A DNA stretch of 64,000 nucleotides from DT-68 sp965263245. Lineage in GTDB: Bacteria; Bacillota_I; Bacilli_A; Mycoplasmatales; Metamycoplasmataceae. Where the stretch lies: assembly GCA_965263245.1 (NCBI GenBank), contig CBDHHR010001146.1:980361-1044360 (forward strand), written 5' to 3'. The notes below the pieces were generated by a model that was not told the origin of the DNA, searched no databases, and saw only the letters and a program-made list of their open reading frames with translations. A program made the position numbers and the translations under genes. This document shows, piece after piece, positions 18,995-29,875 of the stretch (position 1 is the stretch's first letter; the number at the start of each line of letters is the position of its first letter).

Positions 18995-21736
18995 TTAATC
19001 ACTAGGTTTTTGTCATGAATTTACATAATCATTTTTAGCTATGTTTGATTTTAAAACTTGAAGTTTGGTATGAAAAGTTTTTTCAATTTTGTTGACATCT
19101 TTTGTTATTGAAGAACTCATTGTTCAAAGATTATAATAATCATCTTGAAAAATTATTCCTCTATTACCATCAACAATATTTGAACCGTTTGTTAAACCAT
19201 TGTTATTAGCACTAGTTCATCCTGTATTTACATAACCATCCTTTTGTAAATTTGCTTTAAGAACTTGAAGACTTGTGCTGTTTGCCATTGCTCAGAGATT
19301 TTTAAATTTATCCTGAAAAATTATTCCGTTTTGACCATCGATAATGTTTGAACCTTTTGTTAATCCAGAATTAATGTCACTAATTCAACCTGTGTTTACA
19401 TAATCATCACCATCATCATTTACTCTAAGAACTTGAAGTTTATTTTTATATGTCATTGACCAAAGATTATTGAAATGATCTTGGAAAATTGTTCCGCCCG
19501 AACCAAAAATTGAAATATTTGAATTTACTAATAATCTATTATTGTTATTACTTGTTCAACCTGTAGTTACATAACCATTTTCAGAAGAATTTACTTCAAG
19601 AACTTGAAGTTTTTGATTATATCCCATTGTTCAAAGGTTTTTAAATTCATCTTGAAAAATTACACCATATAAACCAAGATCAATATTTGAATTTTTTGTT
19701 AATCCACTATTAGCATTGGTTCAAACAATAGCTTCATCATAACCATCACCATTTTCGTTTACTCTAAGAACTTGAAGATTTGTATAAGCTCCCATTGCTC
19801 AGAGGTTTTTAAATTCATCTTGAAAAATTGTTCCAGTTAAACCACTATTAATATTTGAATTTTTTGTTAATCCACTATTAGCATTGGTTCAACCTGTAGT
19901 TTCATCATAACCATCACCATTTTCATTTACTCTAAGAACTTGAAGACTTGTTTTGTTTCCCATTGCTCAGAGATTTTTAAATTTATCTTGAAAAATTGTT
20001 CCTTGTCAACCATCAATAATATTTGAATTTTTTGTTAATCCGCTATCAATAACATTAGTTCAACCAGTGTTTACATAATCATCATCATCATCATTTACTC
20101 TAAGAACTTGAAGAGGTGTTCCGCTTCCCATTGTTCAAAGATTTTTAAATTCATCTTGAAAAATTGTTCCAGCTTGACCATCAATAATGTTTGAACCATT
20201 TAATAAATTTTCATTTAAAACATCATTAGTTCAAGAATTTACATAACCGTCTTTAATTTGGTTTGATTTAAGAACTTGAAGTTTTGTATGAATAGTTTTT
20301 TGAAATTTATCAACTTCTTTAGTTATTGAACGACTCATTGATCAAAGATTACCAAAATCATCTTGAAAAATTCTTCCATCTTGACCATTAACAATACTTG
20401 AATTTTTTAATAAATTAATTTTTTCAACATTGATTCTTAATGTTGAAATTATAGAATCAATATTAATAATAAGATTAGTTTGAGTTTTAACGCCCATATT
20501 TAAAGATGAAAGATTAGTAGTTATTTTTGAAAGATCATCATTATTTAAAAAAGGGTTTTCTTTTTGAAGTTGATTTTTAATTGCACTTTGAATTTCACTT
20601 TGGTTTTGCATTGAAACATTAGGAGCAATTAAAATGTCTTTATCAGTAATTTTTTCTTTAATTTGGTTTATTTTATCTTGAGGCGTCATAGTTAAAGATT
20701 GTTTAGCACTAAAACCTTGAACTTCAACATCAACATTATTTTTGGAAAGAATTAAAATAATACTAGTTGCTGGTTGATCGTTTGTTGGTAAATTATCACT
20801 AGAATTTTTAACTTCTAAAGATGCTCTATTAAAATTAATTGCATTAAAACCATTTAAATTTTCAATTGCACTTTTAATTGCAGCTTTATTATGAGTAATT
20901 GTTTTATTTGTACTTGGAGCATAAACTTCTACTTTTTTTGTTTCTAAATTTTCTAAACTTGATTTTAATTCATTAAGTTCTCTTGTAATATCAATAATTT
21001 GTTGATTAGCAAGTTGTTTTGCACTAAAACCAGTTAACTGACTATTATAAGTACCTTTTGAAAGAATAAAAATAATGCTTGTAGGAGTTGCACTATGTAA
21101 AGGTAATTGATTAGAATTTTCTTTTACTTTAATTTCTACTTTTTTAAATTTAATATCTGAATAACCTTCTACTTGCTTAAGCGTATTTAAAATCGCATCT
21201 TTATTACCGTTAACACTTTTATCATTAACTTTAGCTTTAAGTTTTAAAGTTTTTGTTCCTAAATTAGTTAAAGCAGTTTTTACACTATTAACATCAGCAA
21301 TTATTTCTTGCTGATTTTGCTCTCTTACAACAAAATAAGGTTTTTCAGAATCAATTGTTTTTGAATATTTTCCTTTTGAAATTTTAATTTGAATTTTTGC
21401 AAAATTAGGTGAAATATCTCGATCGTTTTTCATTAAAACTTCAATTTTAACTTCTTTTAAATTTGAAGAACCAATTAAAGTTTTTATTTTTGCAACAATT
21501 TTTTCTTGATTATTAGCAACAATTTTACCTGTTAAACTACCTACAAATTTTAATATTCTTTCGTTTTGATTTTTTTCTTCAAGTATTTTAACTACACTTT
21601 CAACATCTTTTTCATTTTGCTCATCTTGATTATCTTTGTTATTATTGAGCAATACAACTGGAGTAACAATAATAGTTGCTAAAAATCCAATGGATGCTCC
21701 TAATAAAAGTATTTTTTTAGTTTTTGATAATTTCAT
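18995..21736 (-). CDS. Surface protein, 913-residue paralog with Lipoprotein_17-like domains and eight propeller-like repeats
   Basis: Signal anchor (KILLLGASIGFLATIIVTPVVLL), three Lipoprotein_17-like domains, ITDKDILIAPNVSM linker, then eight NLW-type repeats ending NSWQKPSD. The propeller is the most divergent of the set. Blades 1 and 8 are longer (SMSRSITKEVDKFQKTIHTKLQVL and the related last blade), and two blades have NLWSM-TYKNK or NLW-TMGYNQK turns. The first domain matches the 14-kb gene (ERILKF, TGKIVANNQEKIV). The second matches the 18-kb gene (QLPLHSATPTSIIFILSKGTYN). This is a mosaic of its two neighbours. Confidence 0.8.
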
Positions 21737-22108
21737 AATTTCCTTTATATTTTGAAATTATAAAATTGTTCCTTGCAAAAAAAAAAAAAAGTTCATTTAG
21801 TGAGCTAAAAAGCTTATTTTAAAGACTTTAAGATTTTTTTGAACTAAAAATATAATAGTAAATATAATCAACAAAAAAATTTAAAAAAGTAAAATTTATT
21901 TTACTTAAAAATATTTTTTAAACTATATTCATAAATTTATTTTTAAATGATTTAAAACAAAATTTAAAAAATTTGATTATGTTTTTTAAAAATTGTAATT
22001 TATTAAAGCATATATTTATAATAGAAATAATAATTCTTTTTTACTATGAATTACCAACAGAAATTAATTTATGAATTTTATCAAAAAGAATTTTATTTTT
22101 TTATCTTG
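21737..22108 (-). promoter_or_regulatory. T14 promoter element and decayed spacer
   Basis: T14 at 21777-21790 with the usual block and TATAAT. The rest (21850-22108) has no gene but resembles 32090-32300 over most of its length (including TTATCAAAAAGAATTTTATT near 22080), so it duplicated together with the genes. Confidence 0.6.
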
Positions 22109-23164
22109 TTATTTAAGCTTTTTTACTTGGAAAGTCATTTCTATTTGAACACTTGCTGCAGGTCGTTTAAAAATTAATACATAAATATACTTAGGAGTTG
22201 TTGAAATTAATCCACCAGCAATAATATTAAAATTAGTTCCTCTTAAACTTGGATGATTAGCTTCTCCTCTAATATTTGAAGGATCAATTAGTATTCTTAA
22301 TTTTTTTATAATTGCGTTTTGATTATCTAAAATTCTTCCAGTTGAATCACTTGGAAGAGTAATTATTAAATCATTACCAGTTTTAGATTCAAGAATTTTT
22401 TTAATTGCTGCTATATCTTCATTAGTAGTAAAAATTCTTACTTGGAAAGTTTTTGTTGTTCTAAGAGTTGTTCCGTTAGTTTTACTAATTGATACAATGA
22501 TACTTTGAGTAGTTGTTGAAATTGATGCATCAGCATTCATCGAAATTTCTATTGATGTTCCTCTTAAACTTTGATGATTAGCTTCACCGCTTGTATTTGA
22601 AGTATCAATTAATATTCTTAATTTTTTTATAATTGCATTTTTATTAGCTGCTTCTCCAATAATGTTCCCCGTTGAGCTACTTGAAAGAATAATTATTAAA
22701 TCATTTCCAGTTTTAGAATCAAGAATATTTTTTATTGCTACTATATCTTTATTAACATCCATGACTGATTGTTTTTTAACTGAAAAACCTTCAATTTTCT
22801 TAGAAAATTCATTTTTGATTAATTTAATAATAATTTTTTGGGAAGTAGTAGAAATGTTAACATCATCTTTCATTAAAACTTTAATTTTTGCTTCTTTTAA
22901 ATTTGCTTTACCAATTAAAGTTTTAATTTTTTCAATAATTTTTGCTTGATTATCAGCAATGATTTTACCACTAGTATTACTTGAAAGTTCAATAATTTTT
23001 TCTTTAGTTGTTTTTGTTTTTAAAATTTTAAATATTTTTTCTACATCATTTTCCTTGTTATTTTGATCTTTATCAAGAAGAACAATTGGAACTACTATGG
23101 AAGTAGTTAATCCTACTAGTGTTGCTCCTAATAAAATAATTTTTTTAATTTTTGATAATTTCAT
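22109..23164 (-). CDS. Surface protein with three Lipoprotein_17-like domains
   Basis: 351 residues: signal anchor (IILLGATLVGLTTSIVVPIVLL, no Cys), then three repeats of about 100 residues. Each repeat runs IKKILxSKTGNDLIITLPSDSTG, a helix NKNAIIKKLRILID, then SNTSGEANHPSLRGTxxxI, then SxTTQxIIVSISK and TKTFQVR. This is the pattern of the Lipoprotein_17 / lipoprotein-associated domain of mycoplasma variable surface proteins. There is no propeller. It is first of three near-identical tandem genes, each behind its own T13-14 element. Confidence 0.78.
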   Translation of the reverse strand: MKLSKIKKIILLGATLVGLTTSIVVPIVLLDKDQNNKENDVEKIFKILKTKTTKEKIIELSSNTSGKIIADNQAKIIEKIKTLIGKANLKEAKIKVLMKDDVNISTTSQKIIIKLIKNEFSKKIEGFSVKKQSVMDVNKDIVAIKNILDSKTGNDLIIILSSSSTGNIIGEAANKNAIIKKLRILIDTSNTSGEANHQSLRGTSIEISMNADASISTTTQSIIVSISKTNGTTLRTTKTFQVRIFTTNEDIAAIKKILESKTGNDLIITLPSDSTGRILDNQNAIIKKLRILIDPSNIRGEANHPSLRGTNFNIIAGGLISTTPKYIYVLIFKRPAASVQIEMTFQVKKLK

Positions 23165-23290
23165 AATTTCCTTTACAATTTAGATTATAAAATGTCTCTT
23201 TGCAAAAAAAAAAAAAGCTTATTTAGTAAGTTAAAAAGCTTATTTAGTAAGTTAAAAAGCTTATTTTAAAGACTTCAAGATTTTTTTAAA
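23165..23290 (-). promoter_or_regulatory. T13 promoter element before the surface gene starting at 23164
   Basis: T13 at 23204-23216, TATAAT at 23184-23189. A 22-bp piece (AGCTTATTTAGTAAGTTAAA) is tandemly duplicated at 23215-23258. Confidence 0.65.
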
Positions 23291-23354
23291 CTAAAAATTA
23301 ATAATTAGTATAATTAGAAGTCAATTTAGAGTATAGAAAATTTTGTCTTATTTT

Positions 23355-24413
23355 TTAATCTTTTTTTACTTGAAAATTTTCTTCTATTCAAAGACTTTTT
23401 CCAGGACGTTTAACAATTAATATATTAATATATTCAGGAGTTGTTGAAATTAATCCATTAACATCAATAGTGATTATCATAAAAGTTCCTCTTAAACTTT
23501 CATGATTAACTTCTCCATTAATATTTAAAGGATCGACTAATATTCTTAATTTTTTTTTGATTGCATTTTGGTTATCTAAAATCTTTCCGGTTGAATCACT
23601 CGGAAGAGTAATTATTAAATCTTGACCAGTTTTAGAATCAAGAATTTCTTTTATTGCTTGTATATCTTCATCAGGAGTAAAAATTCTTACTTGGAAGGTT
23701 TTTGTAGTAGTAACAGTTTTTCCACCAGTTTTACTAATTGAAACAATAATGTCTTGAGGAGTTGTTGAAATTGCTGCATCAGGACTTTTTGAAACTTCTA
23801 TTGTTGTTTCACTTAAGCTTGGATGATCAGAATCACCACTTGTATTTGAAGAATCAATTAATATTCTCAACTCTTTTTCAATTGCATTTTTATTGGTAGA
23901 ATTTCCAACAATGTTTCCACTAGAGTCACTTGGAAGAATAATTATTAAATCATTTCCAGTTTTAGCATCAAGAATTTTCTTTATTGATTCTATGTCTTTA
24001 TTAACATTAATGATTGATTGTTTTTTAACTGAAAAATCTTCAATTTCTTTGGAAACTTCATTTTTAGTTAATTTAATAATAATTTTTTGTGCATTAGTTG
24101 AAATGTTAGCATCTTCTTGCATTAAAACTTCAATTTTTACATCTTTTAAATTTGCTTGACCAATTAAAGTTTTAATTTTTTCAATAATTTTTGCTTGATT
24201 ATCAGCAATGATTTTACCACTAGCACTATTTAAAAGTTCAATAATTTTTTCTTTAGTTGTTTTTGCTTTTAAAATTTTGAATATTTTTTCTGCATCATTT
24301 TCTTCATTTTTTTCATCTTTATTAAGAAGAACAATTGGAACTGCTATTGAAGTAGTTAATCCTACTAGTGTTGTTCCTAATAAAAGTATTTTTTTAGTTT
24401 TTGATAATTTCAT
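23355..24413 (-). CDS. Surface protein with three Lipoprotein_17-like domains
   Basis: 352 residues, same plan as its neighbours at 22109 and 24505: anchor MKLSKTKKILLLGTTLVGLTTSIAVPIVLL, three Lipoprotein_17-like domains, C-terminus ENFQVKKD. Trp is encoded by TGA near the end (GKSLWIEEN), which splits the frame if the standard code is used. Domain 2 carries SLSETTIEVSKSPDAAIS where the neighbours have SLRGT, a local replacement. Confidence 0.78.
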
Positions 24414-24504
24414 AGTTTTTCCTTATATTTGGAATTATAAAATTGTTCTTTGCAAAAAAAAAAAAAAGCTTATTTAGTAAGCTAAAAAGCTTATTTGAAA
24501 GACT
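24414..24504 (-). promoter_or_regulatory. Hairpin + T14 + TATAAT element before the surface gene starting at 24413
   Basis: Minus strand: hairpin GCTTA-CTAAA-TAAGC, perfect 5-bp stem, then T14 (24454-24467) and TATAAT (24434-24439). The AAAGTCTTTCAAATAAGC block begins inside the 3' end of the next gene. Confidence 0.7.
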
Positions 24505-25563
24505 TTAAGATTTTTTTACTTGAAATTTGTTTTCTATGAAAAGAGTTCTCCCAGGACGTTTAGTAATTATTATATTAATGTATTTAGGAGTTGTTGTAAG
24601 AGTTGTATTACCAAGTGCTAAGATATCTATTCTAACACCTCTTAAACTTGGATGATTAGGATTACCATTTGTATTTGAAGGATCAATCAACATCATTAAC
24701 TTTTTTTCAATTGCAATTTCATTAGAAGGTTTAATAATAGTCCCGCTAGAATCACTTGGAAGAATAATTATTAAATTTTGACCAGTTTTAGCTTCAAGAA
24801 TTTCTTTTATTGCTCGTATATCTTCATCAGGAGTAAAAATTCTTACTTGAAAAGTTTTTGATGTTCTAAGAGTTGTTCCGTTAGTTTTACTAATTGATAC
24901 AATAATGTTTTGAGGAGTTGTTGAAATTGGTGCATCAACATCCATTGAAACTTCTAATGATGTTCCTCTTAAACTTAAATGATTAGCTTTTCCACTAGTA
25001 TTTGAAGGATCAATTAATATTCTTAATTTTTTTATAATTGCATTTTTATTAATAGCATTTCCAATAATGTTTCCGCTAGAATCACTTGGAAGAGTAATTA
25101 TTAAATCATTACTAGTTTTAGCATCAAGAACTTTTTTTATTGCTGCTATATCTTCATTAGGAGTTAATTTTCTTTTAACTAAAAAATCTTTAATTTCTTT
25201 TGAAACTTTATTTTTGCTTAATTTAATAATAATTTTTTGGGAAGCAGTTGAAATGTTAGCGTCATCTTGCATTAAAACTTCAATTTTTACATCATTTAAA
25301 TTTCTTTTACCAATTAAAATTTTTATTTTTTCAATAATCTTATCTTGATTATCAGCAATGATTTTACCACTTGCATTACTTGACAGTTTAATAATTTTTT
25401 CTTTAGTTATTTTTGCTTGTAAAATTTTAAATATTTTTTCTACATCATTTTCTATGTTGTTTTCATTTTTATTAAGAAGAACAATTGGAGTTACTATCGA
25501 AGTAGTTAATACTGCTAATGTTGTTCCTAATAAAAATATTTTTTTAGTTTTTGATAATTTCAT
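24505..25563 (-). CDS. Surface protein with three Lipoprotein_17-like domains
   Basis: 352 residues: anchor KIFLLGTTLAVLTTSIVTPIVLL with no Cys, three Lipoprotein_17-like domains (boundaries near residues 38, 140 and 248), C-terminus FIENKFQVKKS. It is closest to the two genes on its left. The last domain has an unusual insert (SGTIIKPSNEIAIEKKLMML). The stop codon lies within the conserved regulatory block of the next gene, so these genes are packed back to back. Confidence 0.78.
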   Translation of the reverse strand: MKLSKTKKIFLLGTTLAVLTTSIVTPIVLLNKNENNIENDVEKIFKILQAKITKEKIIKLSSNASGKIIADNQDKIIEKIKILIGKRNLNDVKIEVLMQDDANISTASQKIIIKLSKNKVSKEIKDFLVKRKLTPNEDIAAIKKVLDAKTSNDLIITLPSDSSGNIIGNAINKNAIIKKLRILIDPSNTSGKANHLSLRGTSLEVSMDVDAPISTTPQNIIVSISKTNGTTLRTSKTFQVRIFTPDEDIRAIKEILEAKTGQNLIIILPSDSSGTIIKPSNEIAIEKKLMMLIDPSNTNGNPNHPSLRGVRIDILALGNTTLTTTPKYINIIITKRPGRTLFIENKFQVKKS

Positions 25564-25815
25564 AATTTCCTCTATATTTGGAATTATAAAATGTCTCCTT
25601 GCAAAAAAAAAAAAAAGTTTATTTAGTAACCTAAAAAGCTTATTTTAAAGACTTTGAGATTTTTTTGATTAAAAAATTAATAATGAATATAAATAATAAA
25701 ATAATTAATTACTGGGTTTTTGATAATTTCATAATTTTTTCTTTTTTATATCATAAATTATAAAATGCTTTTTTTAAAAAGTTCTTTAATGTAATAAAAA
25801 TCTTATTCTAAAATT
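25564..25815 (-). promoter_or_regulatory. T14 promoter element plus collapsed relic of a deleted paralog
   Basis: 25564-25662 is the usual element (T14 at 25603-25616, TATAAT at 25583-25588). At 25705-25735 the last codons of a propeller gene (stop plus complement of ACTGGGTTTTTG) run straight into the first codons and ribosome binding site of another (GATAATTTCATAATTTT), with a second TATAAT-like box after it. One whole gene seems to have been lost between these points. Confidence 0.55.
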
Positions 25816-27573
25816 TTAGTTTTGTCATGAATCTACATAATCATCTTTAGCTGTGTTTAGTTTAAGAACCTGGAGTTTTGAAATAAATCCCATTGCTCAA
25901 AGGTTATCAAAATTATCTTGGAAAATTTTTCCTTGTTTACCTTTAAAAATTTTTGAACCTTTTAATAGGTTTTCATCATTTCTACCATCATTATGAATTC
26001 AAGAATTAACGTATCCATCATTATTTGTATTTACTTTAAGAACTTGCAATTTTGAATCCTTTGCTAGTGCTCAAAGATTATTAAATTTATCTTGGAAAAT
26101 TGTTCCGTTTTCACCATTAGTAATGTTTGAACCTTTTAATAATCCACTATCAGTAGCATTAGTTCAACCAATACTTTCATCATAACCATTTTTAATTGTA
26201 TTTGCTCTAAGAACTTGAAGACCTGTCTCTTTTCCCATTGCTCAAAGGTTTTTAAATTCATCTTGGAAAATTGTTCCGTTTTCACCATTAGTAATGTTTG
26301 AACCTTTTAATAATCCACTATTAGTAGCATTAGTTCAACCAGTACTTTCATCATAACCATTTTTACTTGTATTTGCTCTAAGAACTTGAAGACCTGTCTC
26401 TTTTCCCATTGCTCAAAGGTTTTTAAATTCATCTTGGAAAATTGTTCCGTTTTCGCCATCAATAACATTTGAATTTTTTAATAATGCATCACCACTACCT
26501 GAATTATCATTAATTCAACCTGTTTCTACATAACCATTCCCACTTGAATTTACTTTAAGAACTTGGAGTTTTTTTGCTTTTGATATTGTTCAAAGGTTTT
26601 TAAATTGATCTTGGAAAATTGTTGTTGTTCAATTATTTTCAATGTTTGAATTTTTTAATAATGCATCACCACTACCTGAATTATCATCAATTCAACCTGT
26701 ATTTACATAGCCATTCCCACTTGAATTTACTTTAAGAACTTGGAGTTTTGACCCGTATCCAATTGCTCAAAGGTTTTTAAATGAATCTTGAAAAAATGTT
26801 CCTCGTTTACTTAAAAGAGAATTATTAATGTTTGAATTTTTTAATAAATCATCATCAGTTTGCTTGTCGCTATCAATTATTCAAGCATTTTCATAACCAT
26901 CACCATTTTGATTTACTTTAAGAACTTGAAGTTTTGAATTATTTGTCATTAGTCAAAGATTACCAAAATGATCTTGAAAAATTGTTGTACTTAATCCGTT
27001 ATCAACTTTTAAATCTTTTAATAATCCTTTGGTTGTATCACTACTTCAACCAGTGCTTACATAACAATCTTTAGCATTATTTGCTCTAAGAACTTTAAGG
27101 CCTATGTCTTTACCCATTGCTCAAAGATTTTTGAATTTATCACTAAAAAGTCTTCCTGATTGACTTTGATTAAAATTTAAATTTTTTAATAAATTAACTT
27201 TTTCAACGTAAATTTTTAATGGTAAAAATTTAGAATTAACATTAATATTAATCATTACTTCATTTTTTAAACCTAAATTTAATGATGAAAAATCAGTACT
27301 AATTTTGGAAAGATCACTATCACTTAAAGATGAATTTTCTTTTTGAAGTTGATTTTTAATTGCATCTTGAATTTTACTTTGGTTTTCAGTTGAAACATTA
27401 GGAGCAATTAAAATATTTTTATTAGTAATTTTTGATGCTATTTTCATTATTTTATCTTGAGTAGTATCTTTGTTTCAATTTAAAATCGCAATAGGAGCAG
27501 TTATTGCAACTCCTAAAACACCAATTGTACCTAGGAAAATAATTTTTTTACTTTTTAGTAATTTTAATTTCAT
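25816..27573 (-). CDS. Surface protein: signal anchor and eight propeller-like repeats, divergent paralog
   Basis: 585 residues. Anchor at about 8-30 (SKKIIFLGTIGVLGVAITAPIAIL), then the ITNKNILIAPNVST linker and eight NLW repeats. The blades are more diverged than in the other four propeller paralogs (NSSNGYVNTGWIDDNSGSGD, LLKGSNITNGENGTIFQDEFKNLWAMGKETGLQVLRAN), and the end is DSWQN instead of NSWQKPSD. It has a strong GGAGA ribosome binding site and lacks the T14 element, so it may be the constitutive member of the family. Confidence 0.8.
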
Positions 27574-27875
27574 TTTTTAACAATCTCCTTTTTTTACCTT
27601 TTAAATTATAAACTTTTTTTAAAAAAATGCTGTACTAATAAAAAAATTAATTTACATAAACACTTTAAAAATTTTGTTCTAAATATGCTTTTTCATTAAA
27701 AATAAAAAAACAAAAAATGTTTTAATTTAACTTAATATTTTTAACTAGTAAATTAATCTATTTTAAATTTTAAAATTATTTAAAAATTTAATGATAAATG
27801 TTTCTTATAAACATTTTATTAAAAGAATGTTTTGCAATAAAAACATTCATTATTAATTAAATTATAATAATGGTA
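27574..27875. other. Divergent intergenic region
   Basis: No gene. It holds the 5' end signals of the leftward propeller gene (GGAGATTG, 27588-27595) and, for the rightward gene, TATAAT at 27864-27869, six nt before the ATG at 27876. A run of TTTTTTTAAAAAAA lies at 27614-27627. Confidence 0.5.
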
Positions 27876-29206
27876 TGAACTATTTTGATTTAAACATAAA
27901 AAAGATATTAAAAGAATGAAAAATTGCTGATGCACTTAGAGAAATAATAGCAAATGCAATAGATGAAAAAATCATTACCAAAACAAAATCTCCAGAAATT
28001 TACAAAGAAAATAACCAATGAATAATTGAAGATTACGGAAGAGGATTAAAAATTAGTGATTTTTTACAAGACGAAAATCAAGAAAAACTAAATAACAAAA
28101 ACATAATTGGTAAATTTGGAGTTGGACTAAAAGATTCAATTGCAGTTTTATTTAGAAACCAAGTTAATTTTTCAATTAAAACTAAAGACTTTACTGCTTA
28201 TCCTAAAATGCACAAAAAAGAAGGATTTGATCAGCAAACTATTCACATGCAAATTGATAATACTAAACAAAAAATTATTGGAACAAAATTTATTTTTGAA
28301 AATGTTGATGATGTTGAAATTGAAAATGCAGAAAATAATTTTTTAATTTTTAAAGATCTACAAGTTCTTTTTAAAAATGATTTTGGAGAAATAATAAAAT
28401 CTAATGATGGTGAAAATTCCAAAATTTATTTTAACGGCATGCAAATTTCAGAAGATGAAAAATACACTTTTTCTTACAACATTACAAAAGCTAGTAAAAA
28501 ACTTTTATCCAAAATGAACCGGGAAAGAAAAAGTCTAGGAAGAGATGCATACTCTCAATTAATTTCTAAAATTATAACACCTAAAGTTCCTACTGAAATT
28601 ATTAACTATTTTATTGATGATTATGAAAATTCAGGAGAATTTACAATCAAAAAAATTAGAAAAATTATTTATGAAATTATTAATAAAAATGAAGAATATG
28701 TCTTTATGACAAATGAAGAACATAAACAAATGAGTGAAAGAGAAAAAGAAATTATTAAATCACTTGGTAAAAAAATAAAAACTATTAAAGATGTTGATCA
28801 AGATTTAATAAATAATTTATACAATAAAAATGATGCTATTAAAGAATATGAAATTAATTTTAAATATGAAAAAATTTTAAAAAAATCATTATCTAAACAA
28901 GAAAAAATAAATCTTGAAAAAATTGAAAAAATTTTAGAATTACTTGATAAAAATAAAGAAATTATTATTGTTAAAAAAAATAATTCTTTAAATGAAGATC
29001 CTTATGGTTTTTGACGTCCTAAAGAACCAGAAAAAATATTTATAATTAAAAAGATTTTATTAAATTGGTCTAAATTATTAAAAACACTAATTCATGAATA
29101 TGCTCATTCTATTAGTGGTTATGAAGATTTAACAAGAGAGTTTGAAGATGATTTAAGTAAAGCTTGATACAAATATAGTCAATTAAAAAAATCATTAGAA
29201 AATTAA
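27876..29206 (+). CDS. GHKL (Hsp90/MORC-like) ATPase with C-terminal HExxH motif; start region out of frame
   Basis: About 443 residues if one base is restored. The Bergerat ATP-fold motifs are clear: REIIANAIDE (N box), EDYGRGLK (G1), GKFGVGLKDS (G2). Near the C-terminus TLIHEYAHSISGYEDLTREFED carries HExxH, the zinc-metallopeptidase signature, with acidic residues downstream. I know of no standard family with this pairing. The main frame is open from about 27872 to 29206 but has no ATG before the ATPase motifs. The natural start, ATG 27876 placed 6 nt after TATAAT, is in another frame. The frames join if the A5 run at 27899-27903 were A6. It is therefore off, phase-variable, or affected by a sequencing error. 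It is embedded alone in the surface-protein array. Confidence 0.6.
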
Positions 29207-29314
29207 TCTAAATCTAATTTTATTTTTTTGTTAATTTAATAATAATTTTTTGTGGAGTAATAAAAATGTTATTATTATTTTTTATTAAAACTTCAATTTT
29301 TATATAAATGAATT

Positions 29315-29600
29315 TTATTTTTTAGAAACTACTTCTTTTTTTGCTTGAAAAATTCTCGCAATTTTAATAGTTGTTCCACCACCTTTAAGAATAAATACAT
29401 CAATATGTTTAGGGATTGTTGTAAGAGTTGGGTTAAGATCAAAGATATGTATAAAAGTTCCTCTTAAACTTGGATGATTAGCTTCTCCATTAGTGTTTGA
29501 GGAATCAATTAATTTTCTTAGTTTTGTTATAACTGCATTTTTATTTGTTACTTTTGCAATAATATTACCAGTTGATTTTAGGTTAAAAAATTGTTTAGAA
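29315..29600 (-). pseudogene. Fragment of a Lipoprotein_17-domain surface gene
   Basis: Minus strand reads KSTGNIIAKVTNKNAVITKL, then a SNTNGEANHPSLRGT segment and FQAKKEVVSKK followed by a stop: one C-terminal domain with no start. 29222-29310 adds a short decayed piece of an N-terminal domain. The stretch 29601-29875 is AT-rich and holds nothing I recognise. Confidence 0.65.
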
Positions 29601-29875
29601 TTAAACTATTAAATAAATTAGTTTTATTAATGTTAATTTTTAAATTTCCTTGTTTTTAAACATTAATGATACTTTTAAAAATTATTAAATAGTAAAGATT
29701 AAAAAAGTTATAAAATAATTTTAAATAATGATAAAAAGTTTAATAATATTTTGTAATTTTATTATAGATTTTCTCTAAAATTCTTCATTTTTAAAGAAAT
29801 TAAATATATTTTTTGGTTAATCTTGTTCTAGTATTTTTATTAAGAAAATAGCAAAGAAGTTTATCTTTTTAATTT

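Noticed and set aside
22662..25648. Open frames of 88-96 codons on the plus strand inside the surface genes
   Set aside because: They recur at the same place in each paralog only because the antisense of the repeat lacks stops.
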